Shown here piece by piece: positions 11,844 through 22,403 of a DNA stretch of 64,000 nt. The stretch's first letter is position 1, and each line of letters begins with the position of its first letter. The notes beneath the pieces were generated by a model. It did no database searches. It was not told where the DNA came from and saw only the letters and a list, made by a program, of their open reading frames with translations. The DNA lies in assembly GCA_948099385.1 (NCBI GenBank), contig CANUEZ040000013.1:771001-835000 (forward strand), written 5' to 3'. Made by a program: the position numbers and the translations under genes. This DNA is from Fasciola hepatica (Eukaryota > Platyhelminthes > Trematoda > Plagiorchiida > Fasciolidae).

Positions 11844-13357
11844 GTTAACAAACCGAACATGACTGCCCTGTGCAGGTGGCAAAGATACCGCCTACGGCGA
11901 AAAGTGTTGATGATGGCACTGTGCCCATGTTCCACACATACCAGATGGCCCAACGTAAAGAGAGCTTCGGAATACCGGACAATGTTAATTTTGGGTAAAG
12001 AGTTACCATCGGATAATCCGGTATACGAATGTCGGGAAGTATTTAGCTCAGGTATGAATCCATTTAATGCTTAACTCGCTGTCGGCAGAAAGCTACCACG
12101 AAATTCTGCAGTGTGAATCTAATTACCTGCAAGAATCAACTTTCGAACAGTCCGACGTGACGACGCCTATGACCATGTTCGGTACAAGGTACACCACCGG
12201 GAAAAGGTAAATTACTAGGGTTAGTTTACTCTTTCCAGACAGCCTATCACATTCACCAGTGATTCCGAGGACACAGATTGTGAAACCAACCCGAAGAGGA
12301 AATTTCTGGTGCCATTAACGGTTCCACCATCGCCGGAAATATGTCTCGGCGCAACTCAAAAGGCGGGGTTTGTCAAGCGAATAAATTAATTATACCTTCC
12401 ACTCAGACCGTCTTCCACACCGCATCCGAACCATGGCCATGTCCTCTCCAATATCGTGCGTTCTTAAATTTAATTTTTTTACCACACAAATTTGTAGTTT
12501 TGCGAACGTCAACTGTGGCAGTTCGAACGATAAGTCTACAGAAACGTCTAACACCCCTGGAGACAAGACAGTAATTGCGATGCTCGGTATGTTAGTTTCA
12601 CAGTATTAACAGTGCATCTACCAGGGGAGCTGAACATCAAGCTGTCTACCTTGATTACCCTTGTCAATTCGGGTTTTGAGGCTTTACAAAAAGAAGTTGC
12701 AGCCTTATCAAACGCAAAACCAACACCTGTGTCCTCTTTTTACAAACCAAAAATAGCGACCACAATCGATGACCTGCAAACCATGGACACAGATTTAAAT
12801 GTGCTTTCCAACTATGACCATTTGGTAAGATAACAAGTTCACTTATTACTTCTCTAGGTTTCTATGCTAACCAGGACTGTCTCTAACGACCTTCGTGAGT
12901 CAGTCCGTAAAATGTTGTCCATCATGATAAGTGACGACGTAGCGAAACAGTGCTGCTGGTCAGGCAGTGTCGGCAAAACGGCTATTTCGCATTTGCGACT
13001 GATGAATGTAATTAAAGGCAGGTTTCAATTTTCTATATGATTCATGTCACATCAGACGCAATCTTTAACAGTCAGCGGGTTAAAGATACTTCCGATGATG
13101 ACGTGCAGAAGCATGTACAACATTGGTTTACCAATGCCAGGGACCGCGGAGGTTCGATCAGAAAACGCAGGTAAATCTTTTTAGACCGTTAAACGTAAAG
13201 CAGAATTATTTTTCGGTCCATCTAACTTATTTTTCTGGTAATAATTTTAAGTGTTTGAGCGTTATAAATTTTTTATTTGCCTCTTTTTTTCTAATGTTGC
13301 AGATGTAAATCGAGGTCCTCTGGAAGAAAAGAACAACCGGAAAATCCGCCAGAATAG
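11844..13357 (+). CDS. Spliced DUF4806-domain protein (5' end uncertain)
   Basis: I read a chain of exons that keep phase perfectly: 11844-12051, 12089-12206, 12239-12367, 12498-12586, 12613-12824, 12858-13017, 13056-13170 and 13303-13357 (TAG stop). Introns are 37, 32, 130, 26, 33, 38 and 132 nt. All are GT-AG except 13018-13055, which reads GC-AG. From 12089 on, about 292 residues are encoded. The first two-thirds is Ser/Thr-rich and acidic. The C-terminal part resembles DUF4806 (PF16064), a family of unknown function: LRESVRKMLSIMISDDVAKQ, a W-S-G-x-x-GKTA motif, LRLMNVI, then DDDVQKHVQHWFTNARDR. The tail is basic (KRR), possibly a nuclear signal. The first exon is uncertain: frame +3 from 11876 to 11994, joined through a 5-nt microexon (12047-12051), is an alternative. 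Upstream exons were not found. Preserved introns and open frame argue for a host gene. Confidence 0.78.
12587..12612 (+). other. 26-nt candidate intron
   Basis: The donor is CTCG/GTATGT and the acceptor TTAACAG. Removing it joins two phase-compatible exons of the DUF4806 gene. It is the shortest intron in the model and close to or below usual spliceable lengths, so it needs transcript support. Confidence 0.55.
13018..13055 (+). other. 38-nt GC-AG intron
   Basis: The donor reads AAAG/GCAGGT and the acceptor CACATCAG. Only this placement keeps the DUF4806 frame; a GT donor 4 nt downstream leads straight to a stop. GC donors are a known minority class; the length is extreme. Confidence 0.7.
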
Positions 13358-13551
13358 ACTGTACACTTTTTTAAATGTTAATAATACAATTTTATTTGAG
13401 CTATTTACTAGGTTGTTTTCTTTGTACCATGTGGCAATTGCCACCACTTAAGTGGTGGAAACTGGGAAGCTGAGACCGTTCTCACGAGGTTCGCTAGAGC
13501 TTGTCCAGAAATACTGGGAAGAAGTAGGGGGGCTTTTTGTTTCGTTCTAAA

Positions 13552-13736
13552 ATTTGGGTTATCCCAATGGGGCCCCAACTGGGGGCACGGTCGGGATGCG
13601 TAGCAAATCCCAACCAAAACCCAACATTTAGGCTAGGGTGTCCCAACCAAATCCCAATGCATCCCAACCTAATCCCAACCAAATCCCAATGGGGACCCAA
13701 TCGGGATTTGATTGGGATTGCTACTTGGGTACGTTA
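13552..13736. repeat. Array of ATCCCAACC-type units with internal hairpin
   Basis: At least six imperfect copies of (A)ATCCCAAC/T occur between 13560 and 13690, followed by the complementary ATTGGGATT form at 13700-13725. The right half can therefore fold back on itself. The array is the inverted counterpart of the one at 11666-11736. Confidence 0.65.
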
Positions 13737-14267
13737 CTCTTGTGCACTATGATGCACATTGTACGCGCGCTATTGTGTTCCCCCAATACGCACGTTATCC
13801 CATTCCAGAGTTTTCAGTTCTCTTTTGTACACCGTCGAGCATTATTGTTATCGTGTTGCGAAAAGAGAACCGTGGGTTACTAACAACATACGGGATAGTG
13901 CTGACCAAACTTAGATTCCTACAGATTCTCGGCCGAGAATTCATAAATTCGTTCACAAACTGTAGGTTGAATTCATACACAAATATATTTGAGAATCGCC
14001 ACAATGTTACTACGACACAATGCTATTACACGGGAAGCAAAGTATTCCACATATACATGAGTAATAATTAATTACCAATGCTTTAAAGTACCCCATGGAC
14101 GAGGAATCGAGATACATTCAGTACTAAACATACTTCAGGGTCCATGGCAGTCGACCATTAACTCCGATACCACCGTTTTTCGACACAGCGACGATCAGGT
14201 TGATCCGCATGCCGAGATCACCCTGCAGGACGCGCCCAGAGTATGTTCTTCTGATGACCTTAAATTC
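13737..14267. other. Non-coding stretch
   Basis: Short open frames on both strands show no recognisable domain. The stretch lies between the inverted array and the 3' tail of a CR1-like element. Confidence 0.5.
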
Positions 14268-14588
14268 ACTTCAGTTCAGTTCAGTTCAGTTCAGCTTCAG
14301 TTCAGTTCAGTTCAGTCTGCACAGGACAGGTAATGGCCACGGCCAATCGAGCGTCCAGAATTCCTTCGATGGTATGCACACCAGTTATGCATCCACCACT
14401 GCCGAGTGTATTTCGTCGAATCCCCGCTAAAAATGAGAGGGAAACGAAAAACCTCATCGCACATCAACTGCGTGAGACATTATGTATCGTGAGCGTTCAC
14501 TGAGACAGTATGCAATGAGGGAAAAAGTCTGCTAGAACATACTCCAGAAGGACCACAGTGCTACCCGTCATCCATCTAGTTGATATTC
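14268..14588 (-). repeat. CR1-like 3' UTR with (CTGAA)n tail
   Basis: On the minus strand the sequence downstream of the CR1-like stop codon ends in a pentanucleotide run, (TTCAG)n on the plus strand at 14268-14313. The body is shared with 26350-26612, including GCACAGGACAG, GTCCAGA-TTCCTTCG-TGGTATGCACAC and TCGAATCCCCGC. A weaker match lies at 36050-36160. Short-repeat tails after a conserved 3' UTR are usual for this LINE group. Confidence 0.75.
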
Positions 14589-16630
14589 TCAAGGCTCACT
14601 ACAAGGAAAGATCTCGTACCACTTGCGATCTAGGGCAGCTTTGAATGATTGGACTGTCTGCAGATCTACCATTTCACCAGGCAGACCGTTCCAACTGTTC
14701 ACAACCCTATTGCTGAAGAAGTGCGATCTAGCCATCAACCTAGATCGGGCTTTTATCAACTTCTTTTCGTGTCCCCTTGTTCTGGAGTCTACGGCCAATT
14801 GGAATAGACTATCTGGTCTAAGGCCAGAAAAGCCCTTCATTACCTTGAACGTTTCTATGAGATCCCCTCGACGTCTCCTCCTTTCTAACGAGAAGAGATT
14901 CAGATCACAGAGTCTCTGCTCGTAAGTCTTACCCCTCTGCCCTTCAACCATTCGCGTGGCGAGACGTTGGACTTTCTCGAGGCAGGCGGCGTCCTTTTTG
15001 TAGAAGGGTGACCAAGCCTGCACGCTACCTTCTAAGTGAGGTCGTACTATAGCCATGTAAATAGGTACAAATACCTCCGGCTTCCGGCAAGACAAAGCTG
15101 ATCGCAGTCTAAAGAGCTCTCCACGAGCCTTATGCGCAACCGCGTTGCACTGCTCCGACCATTTGAAGTCACTTTTCATGATGATCCCCAGGTCTTTAAC
15201 CCTACTGGCTGCCTCTACGGTGAATAGCCCTTGATCATGAGCGACAGTTAGGCTCTCTGTTGCCCTTGACAACAAATGGCTTTTTTGAGCGTTTAGAGGT
15301 AAGTCCCATTTGTATGCCCAGTTCAGGACGGTGCCTATTTCCCTGCCCAAGTCCGCCCTACCCTTAGATCCAACAATCTTCACATCATCCGCAAAAATAA
15401 AGCTGGGCGATTGAAGAGTGGATGCTAGGTCATTAATAAATAACAAGAATGGGACTGGGCCTAGGACGGATCCCTGAGGTACACCACTGGTGACGTTCAC
15501 CCAACTGGAGCACCTGTCCCCCACTTTGACATAAAGCGTCCTGTGGGAGAGGAAGTCCTCCAGCCACCTATATACTGGCCCACCTATCCCGAAAGTCTCC
15601 ATCTTGCATAGCAAAAGACGATGATTAACGGAGTCGAGCGCCTTGCTAAAGTCGAGGTAACATACCTCAACTTCCTTACCTTCGTCCAGTCGTCGAGTTA
15701 CTTCATCTAAGAAGCACAGGAGATTGGTCAGGCAAGATCTATTTTTCAGGAATCCATGCTGCGCTGGGCTTAGCATGGAGTGCTGCAGTGAGTGCTGGCA
15801 GATATGGGCACGGATGATCTTCTCGAGAACTTTACAGAGAATGCTAGTTAGGCTTACCGGCCTGTAGTTCTGCACATCCGACTTAGGCCCACTCTTATGT
15901 ATTGCCACGACTGCCGCGACTTTCCAGTCCTGAGGCAGCTTTCCCTGGTCCAACGTGGATCTATACAATCTGCATACCGATGGAGCTATGATATCCGCCA
16001 ACGGCTTGATGACAGCTGGATGAATGCCATCTGGGCCCGCTGACTTGTGGCTGTTTAACTCCTGTAGGTACTTACGCACGCATTCCTCTGAGAGATCTAG
16101 CTCGTTTAACTGAGGAGGATGTACCAGAGCCAGATCTACTAGTACCCCACTATCTATCCTATGTACACTACCAAAGTATTCCCCCAGGGCGTCTGCTTTG
16201 CCCTGGTCGTCAGTGACAATACCATATTCTCTAGTGGATAGCGGACCTACTGCATTTCTTGTTGAGCCTTTAGACTGTACATAGCTGTAGAACTTCTTCG
16301 GCTGTTGTCTTACAGACTGGGCCAATCTCAGCTCAAATTCCCGCTTAGAAGTTCTCAAAAGGCTTACAGTCTCGTTTCTCAGCTTCGTATAGCTATTCTA
16401 GGCTAGCTGGCTGCCGGAAGCTTTGTACTGGTTCCAATAGCGGTTTCTACGTCTGATGGCCTTGGCTATTGCAGCCTTCCACCACATGGGCCTGCCCTCC
16501 CCACTCCTTCGTTTTAGGGGTGCGAACTCTTCCTGTAGGGCAGTCAGGGATCCTTTTATCGCCTGCCAGCGCTCCTCCACAGTAGCCTCCTCTGGCGCAT
16601 CCCAGGTACCTCTGGCGCACAGGACTTGAT
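14589..16630 (-). pseudogene. CR1-like LINE reverse transcriptase, near-intact, 5'-truncated element
   Basis: This is the best preserved RT in the window. From 16358 to 14589 there are 589 open codons, and the same frame continues upstream across a single TAG at about 16395-16397 (probably from Trp) to at least 16600. Motifs in order are KFYSYVQSKGS (linker), SAGPDGIHPAVIKPLAD, NYRPVSLTSILCKVLEK, CYLDFSKALDSVNHRLL (catalytic Asp present, Phe changed to Leu), SGVPQGSVLGP, FIFADDVKI (catalytic pair intact), LEGSVQAWSP and a C-terminal VVNSWNGLPGEMV. The enzyme reverse-transcribes its own RNA at the nicked target. The endonuclease is missing because the element is 5' truncated at about 16630, where it abuts the 3' end of the next copy. 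It is therefore a dead but young copy. Confidence 0.88.
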
Positions 16631-16789
16631 GTGGCTAGATCCAATCGTGTGTCCAGATAGTTGTGTTGTCGGGGCGTTTCCATAGCTCCCAACATTGCGT
16701 GATTTTCTTTCTGAAAGGCAGAATTTTTGTGCAGTATCAGCTTTGGCAGAGAAAGGTGTAAACAATGAGTGAATTGCATCTGACCCCAA

Positions 16790-17115
16790 AAGCTTCTTAA
16801 CTCGTGGTATACTGCCGCCCAACATAGGTCTACTGCTTTCTTAAAAGCCTTCACTGTTGTGGTATTTATGACCTCCTCCGGGAGCTTATTCCAATAGGGT
16901 ACCACTCTATTCGAGAAGTACTTCGCTCTAATTTGGAGCCTCGAATGCTTCCCTTGTAATCTAAAGCTATGCCCCCTTGTGCCTCTCTCGGTGATCAGAG
17001 AGAAAAGGTCTCCTCGACTTGTTCTTGACAGTCCCCTCATCACTTGAATGTTTTTACTAAATCCCCGCCGATGCGCCGTCTTCCCATCGAGAACAGGTCT
17101 AGGGCACGGAGACAC
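16790..17115 (-). pseudogene. CR1-like RT C-terminal domain (copy C2)
   Basis: The minus strand reads SRTSRGDLFSLITERGTRGH, KYFSNRVVPYWNKLPEEVIN and VKAFKKAVDLCW, the conserved C-terminal block found after the thumb of CR1-like RTs. It is in a different frame from the upstream palm, and the region around 17116-17255 is frameshifted. Confidence 0.78.
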
Positions 17116-17255
17116 CCTGTGTAGCTAAACCCCCTTTGCTCAGCCACCATTCTAGTAGCTAGCCCCTGCATTTTCTCCAGACAGTCCATATCCTTCTAGT
17201 GGTACGGTGCCCAGGCCTGCACGCAGTACTCCATATGCAGCCTACCTATGGCTTG

Positions 17256-18365
17256 TTATATCGGAGCGAAAATCTCCGGCTCTCTACACGACATAATGGA
17301 TCTAACTCGAAAGAGTTCCCTCCTGGCCATGCTGGCTGCTGTGGTGCTCTGCTTCGACGGCTTGAAGCTGTTGTCCATTACAACGCCTAAGTCTTTGACC
17401 TGCGAGACCACTTGCAAATAACCCACGCCATTCCCTCTAGCCCCTGTATTTGTGCTCAAGCATTGACACTTGATGAGGTTTGGTGGAAGGTCCCATTTAC
17501 GTGACCAGTTTTGTACTGCCAACACGTCAAGTTCTATATCTACTCCAGCTATCTTGACGTCATCGGCAAACATAAATGTGGGATTTTTAGGCTCACGTGC
17601 TAGGTCATTGATGAAGATGAGGAAGAGCAGAGGGCAGAGCACCGAGCCGTGTGGCACCCCACTTGTTACACCTTCCGGTTTCGAGACTTGACTACCCACC
17701 TTAACACTAGAAGTTCACCCTGCTAAAAAACTATTTGTCCACTGTCTTGTTTTTCCAACAATTCCCATAGACTGCAGTTTGACGTCCAGAAATCTGTGGT
17801 TCACAGAATCGAACGCCCTGCTGAAGTCCAAGTAGCAGGCCGCTATCGTCTGTCCTTTGCCTAAGCGTTTGGTTACCTCATCGAGGAACAGCAGGAGATT
17901 CGTCAGACAGGATCGTCCTGCCACAAACCTATGCTGAGCATTTGATATGAGGTTGTGTTGAACCAAATGCCTCGAGATCTTTTTCCTGACTACTCGCTCC
18001 AGGCACTTACACAGTACTGAAGTCAAGCTAACCGGCCGGTAATTTTCGGCCTTTTGCCGGGGTCCACTCTTGTGAATCCGCACCACTGTTGCTCTCCTCC
18101 AGTCTCCCGGCCCAATTCCCCCTCTAAGTGACGTTTCATACTGCTTCGTCACCGGCGCCTTCAGGACCTCGGCCAAAGGCTGAACGATTGCCGGGTGAAT
18201 CCCATCTGGACCTGCTGCTTTATTTCTATTCAAGGTTCGCAACTCCGCGTACACTTCTTCCTCTCCTACAGTAATTTCGGGTATTGGAGGCGCCTGTGGG
18301 CCCTCCATTCTTTCCTCTAAACTATTTTCTGATCGATACATGCTCTTGAAGAATGCCAAGAGCAC
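17256..18365 (-). pseudogene. CR1-like RT fingers and palm (copy C2), one frameshift
   Basis: The first frame (17715-18365) has NKAAGPDGIHPAIVQPLAEV, NYRPVSLTSVLCKCLE, AQHRFVAGRSCLTNLL and YLDFSRAFDSVNHRFL with the first catalytic Asp. The frame then changes at about 17700-17715. The second frame (17256-17699) has SGVPHGSVLCPLLFLIFINDLA and FMFADDVKIAG with both catalytic Asp residues. Gln of the usual VPQG box is His here. A single frame change separates the halves, so the lesion is limited, but the element also has breaks elsewhere. Confidence 0.83.
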
Positions 18366-18840
18366 GTCAGCCTTGTCCTCATCGTTAACAGTTAGTCATC
18401 CCTGTGCTCCTTCCAAGGTTGCTACACTTTCTCTCATACGTTTGTGAGGTTGCACGTAGGCGTAGAATCTCTGGGTTTGTGCGGACCGAAGCAGCTAACC
18501 GGCGCTCAAAGGCACACTTCTATGCTCTGTGGCTCGCTTGAGCCCTGTTCCTAGCCATCTTATAGCTGTTCCATGCCCCCTGAGTTTTGTACAGTTTGTA
18601 CGCCGCCCATCATTGCCTACGAATAACTATGGCCTTGCGGATCTTCGATTTCCACCGTAGGGGTTGATTTCTACTGTTAACCACCCTCGGAGGTGCAAAC
18701 TCCTCTGTAAGTTCAAGTAGCTCCATCTTGATGGCCTCCTAGTTTTTCTCTACGGAGGAGTTTGTGTGTCTCGGTGTCTACTGAAATTCCTCCGCCGCCC
18801 TCCTTAGTTCACCTATATTGAGTCTCCCATAGCGCCGATG

Positions 18841-19542
18841 TCACACTATCTCCTTCGACGCCTTACTAAGTGTTAGTGTGACCCTTAGGACTACATGATC
18901 ACTTTTTCCAAGTGGCTCTTCCCACTTAATTTCCCTAACTTCCTGATGGTGCCGCGTTATGATTAGCTCAAGGAGAGTCCGGTGCTGTCCACCTCTGTGT
19001 CCAGTGTCCTGCGTCATATGCTGCGTGAGCGCATGTAACTGGACCCACTGCAGAAACTTGTCGCCCATTGATCCCCTTGGTGCCGTCCCACTTTCCCAGT
19101 TAATTTACGGTAGATTTAGGATGAACTCCTTCGTCTGTGCCAGCACCGCACCCAGCATTTGCAAGAGCCCAACGCCTTCTTCATCAGTCGCTAGCGGCGC
19201 CCTGTGAATACAGATAATGCATACTGTTCACGCCTCCATCCTGACAAAGCAGGACCTAGCCCGTACATTGCCGGAGACCAAGTTGGACGGAGCCTCCAGG
19301 TAGCTTATGTCGGTCCGTATTAGAAGTGATACTCAGCCAGCCTGCCCTCCATCAGTTCTATCCTGTCTGTAGGCAGCGTATCCCTGAAAGCGCATGTCAG
19401 TATCTGGCTTTATCCAAGTTCCCATCATTTCAAAGACATCAGACTCTGCGATCCTAGTCGTCAACTCCCCTCTTTTTCCCGGGAGACTGCAGGTGTTGGT
19501 GTGCCGTACTGACGGTTCCCTGGTCCTCGCTACTGACTTCAT
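18841..19542 (-). pseudogene. CR1-like endonuclease remnant (copy C2)
   Basis: The N-terminal part (19333-19542) reads HTNTCSLPGKRGELTTRIAE followed by GTWIKPD, where active copies have TETWL, so the catalytic Glu is lost. The C-terminal part (18841-19068) has FLQWVQLHALTQHM, TLLELIITRH and GKSDHVVL, with the conserved SDH box intact. The middle, with the GDFN box, is scrambled by frame changes. Confidence 0.75.
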
Positions 19543-19556
19543 TGCTAATTTTACGG

Positions 19557-19990
19557 CTAGGGTACTACCGGGCGCAATCTCCGAGGTGATGCCCCTTTTT
19601 TTGCCTCTAAAGGTGTCGGCAGTGTAGCATCTTGCATATCAAGTGACACTCTGAGTTTCGTGGCTTTTTCTTTTCCACCCGTCGACCCGGTGTCAGGCTC
19701 AACATGCACAAAGGACGTTACCCCCTTTCGAGACGCCATACCGATGGGCCGGGATGGTTTGTGACCACCTCAGCCCAACCGGTTTTCTCGGCTTTTCCTT
19801 CTGATACCTCCATCTTCGCTGTTTGCACCGGAGAGGACATTTTGGGCTTCTCCTCCAATTCGGTTCCAGGACTTGACGGCGGGATGCTGGAATGTACAGG
19901 TTCTTGCTCTGGTGAGCTTCTTGGATCCACCAGTTCTTCGACAATTAGAAGAGGCAACTCTTCTTCTGTGCTTGGTTATAGTCGAAGAGG
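19557..19990 (-). pseudogene. Putative 5' region or ORF1 remnant of copy C2
   Basis: Overlapping minus-strand frames encode a polar, Lys/Glu/Ser/Pro-rich segment (for example KPKMSSPVQTAKMEVSEGK) directly 5' of the endonuclease. Such low-complexity charged stretches precede the endonuclease in other copies here (23013-23210 and 32671-33186). No domain is recognisable. Confidence 0.4.
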
Positions 19991-20929
19991 GTTCAGGTTA
20001 GATCTCCAACCCCATTTCTGTTCAATGAATTTTCAGATCACAGCCGTTAGTCCCACATACCTCACGGTCAGTCTCTGCGGTTATAAGGGTGGTACAGTAA
20101 GGGGGGTAGCAACTAGATAAGGGTTCCACGAGGGTTGAAGTGAAAAGAACTACAAGACGGTAATAGACTCCTGATAATATCTCTCCAAACACGGTCATCC
20201 ACACCTTATCTAACCTTATTTTGAACTTAGACACTGTGCCGCGCTTATTATATCGGCAGGCAGCCTATTCCAGTCACTGGCAACACCAACTGCAAAAGAC
20301 TGACTTCTGATGCGAGTCAAAGTTATCTCTTGTTTAGTTTCCGGTGCAAGTCCTCTTGGGCAGTCATGCCCTCGCAGCTCAAATGAGACCACTCTGTGAC
20401 CTCGTGCCCCTTTTAGTATTGTGAAGGCCACTGTAAGGTTGCCTCAACCTCCTCTTCCTTCTGGAGAAAATAACCCCAATTGCCTCAGTCCCTGTCCGTG
20501 GCATTGATGTCTGTATTCTGCAAACCTTTGCGTGAATAGCCGTTGTAGCTGCTCGAGAGCCCTGACGTCCCTCACCAAACATGACTTCCACACCTGGACA
20601 CAGTTTTCTAGATAAGATCTCACAAAAGCTCTGTACAGTCGCGATAAGACCATCGGTTTCCCAAAGCTGACCGTAACCCTTGGCTGACGCAGGGTTTTCA
20701 TGCTTTCTACACTACCTTCTGGCGACTTGGCCTTAGGATAGCACTTACCATGCCCCAGATCCCAGGCCTCTACGGTCCGAGATAGCTCCTCCCGATCGTC
20801 CGGTGGTCCCATGGATCGGGTGGGCCGTGGTCCTTCCTCCTTGACGGGACGTTGGCGCGTGCCTAGATTGAGGGGGAGATCCTACCCCACTGGCCACTGG
20901 TATACCCTATCTAGATCACGTTGAACCGC

Positions 20930-21684
20930 CGCATTATCTGGTGCTCCTACCACCTTGAAGTCACCCGCGAACGAAAAGCACGGGTTTTTCAATCCATCTG
21001 CCAGGTCATTCATGTACATCAGGAAAAACAGGGGTCCCAGGACCAAACATTGTGGGACTCAACCATGTAGTCTCCCACTGTCCGACAAGCAGCCTTCCAT
21101 TCTCACTCGGAAAACTCTCTCCTTTAGACTTTGTACAATCCACTTCCGTATTTAGGCCGTAAGTTGAAAAGGTTCCACCATTGCTTCGAGCATCCTGTGG
21201 TTAATCGAAGCAAATGCTTTTTGAAATCCAGATAGCAGACTTCCTCCTGCTCTTCTCGATCCACTCGACCAGTTGCCTCATCTAAGAAACTTATTAGGAT
21301 GAAGGGACAAGAGCGCCTGTGCCAGGGTTCATGCTGGTTTGCAGTCACCGGTTGATTCTTCACTGAGTGCCTCCCTATTCTATCTCGTAGTGTTCTCTCG
21401 ATAGCTTTAAGCACCACTGACTTTAACGTAACGGGCATGTAACTGGTACTTTTGCCTCCGTCTCCACCCTTGTAAAAGTGCTCAGTGATCGATACAAGCC
21501 TGTCTTTCGGTAGTGTACTCTTGCCCAGTGATGCTTTGAACGGCTTGGCTAGTGGTTCAGCCAGGATAGTCGGTAGTGGCTTCAGTATCGCTGAGTCAAA
21601 GTCATCCGGCCCCGTCTCCTTTGATACTTTTGGTGGCCTCAGGCTGTTCATTACTTCCCATGCGTTGATTTCTTTGTCCCTCAT
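20930..21684 (-). pseudogene. CR1-like RT remnant (copy C3) with mutated active site
   Basis: The fingers read KETGPDDFDSAILKPLPTIL and SYMPVTLKSVVLKAIERTL. The block EEVCYLDFKK is followed by a frame change, so the first catalytic Asp region is lost. Further along, MYMNDLADGLKNP precedes FAGDFKV, in which the second position of the FADD box is Gly instead of Asp. Both lesions would abolish polymerase activity. Confidence 0.78.
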
Positions 21685-22403
21685 TTCGAAGGCTTCGCTG
21701 TCCCTGGTCGAACGTAGCTCCTGAGCACCCTGGTCCTGTCTATGTACTTGCTGAAAGAATGCCGACGAGATCTCTGCTTTTTCCTGCCTTCTTGTCGCCC
21801 GTATTGCTTGTGAGCTCCTGATCCCGCCTACCGCTTTCCTCAGTGGTGCCCTAGATTGAACGTAGTTGTAATATGCTTTCGGATTGCTTTTGGTATTCCG
21901 CTCAATGCTTTCCTCGTAATTATTCTCGCATTGTTCCTGTATCTGAGATAGTCTAGTTCTATCAGCTTTGAGCTGTAGGAAGGCCCGACAGCCGATGGTA
22001 CTTCTGTACTTTTCAATGCCCTTGGCCCATGTCTCAAAGCCTTTCTCGCTCGGTCCGTCTGCCGCAGCCCCAATCCATTCCTTCTTACTCTTCTAGGTGG
22101 TGTGATAGCCTCGGTTATTTCCAATGGTGTGCTCCTTTTACAACTCCGTTTGTGCTCTACAGTGTAGTCATTGCTCACCATCTCCCAACCTACACGGGGG
22201 CCCAGTTCTACTAAACTGCTCCCGTCTATCTCTGAGAAGTTTCTCCTGAATTTATCGGGAGTACTTAACCCCCGAAGGTGTAGCCCAAACTGGGGCACGC
22301 CGTGACCACGCTTTCCCCTGGGTCTCCCGACTTCTAGGTGTTCTGGGTCATTTGGGGCCCGGGCCATTGCCGGGTCAAGGGTGGACGGTGACTGACCAAG
22401 CCG

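Larger units (their letters stand above)
16631..19990 (-). mobile_element. CR1-like LINE copy C2, near full length but broken
   Basis: Minus-strand order is a 5' region (19557-19990), endonuclease (18841-19542), linker (18370-18840), RT (17256-18365), thumb and C-terminus (16790-17115), then a 3' UTR. Frames change several times and stops are frequent. It is clearly a different subfamily from the 14.6-16.6 kb copy, with roughly half the residues alike across the RT by eye. The two lie head-to-tail on the same strand. An 11-bp direct repeat, CCTCTGGCGCA, at 16589-16599 and 16609-16619 lies close to the junction. Confidence 0.8.
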
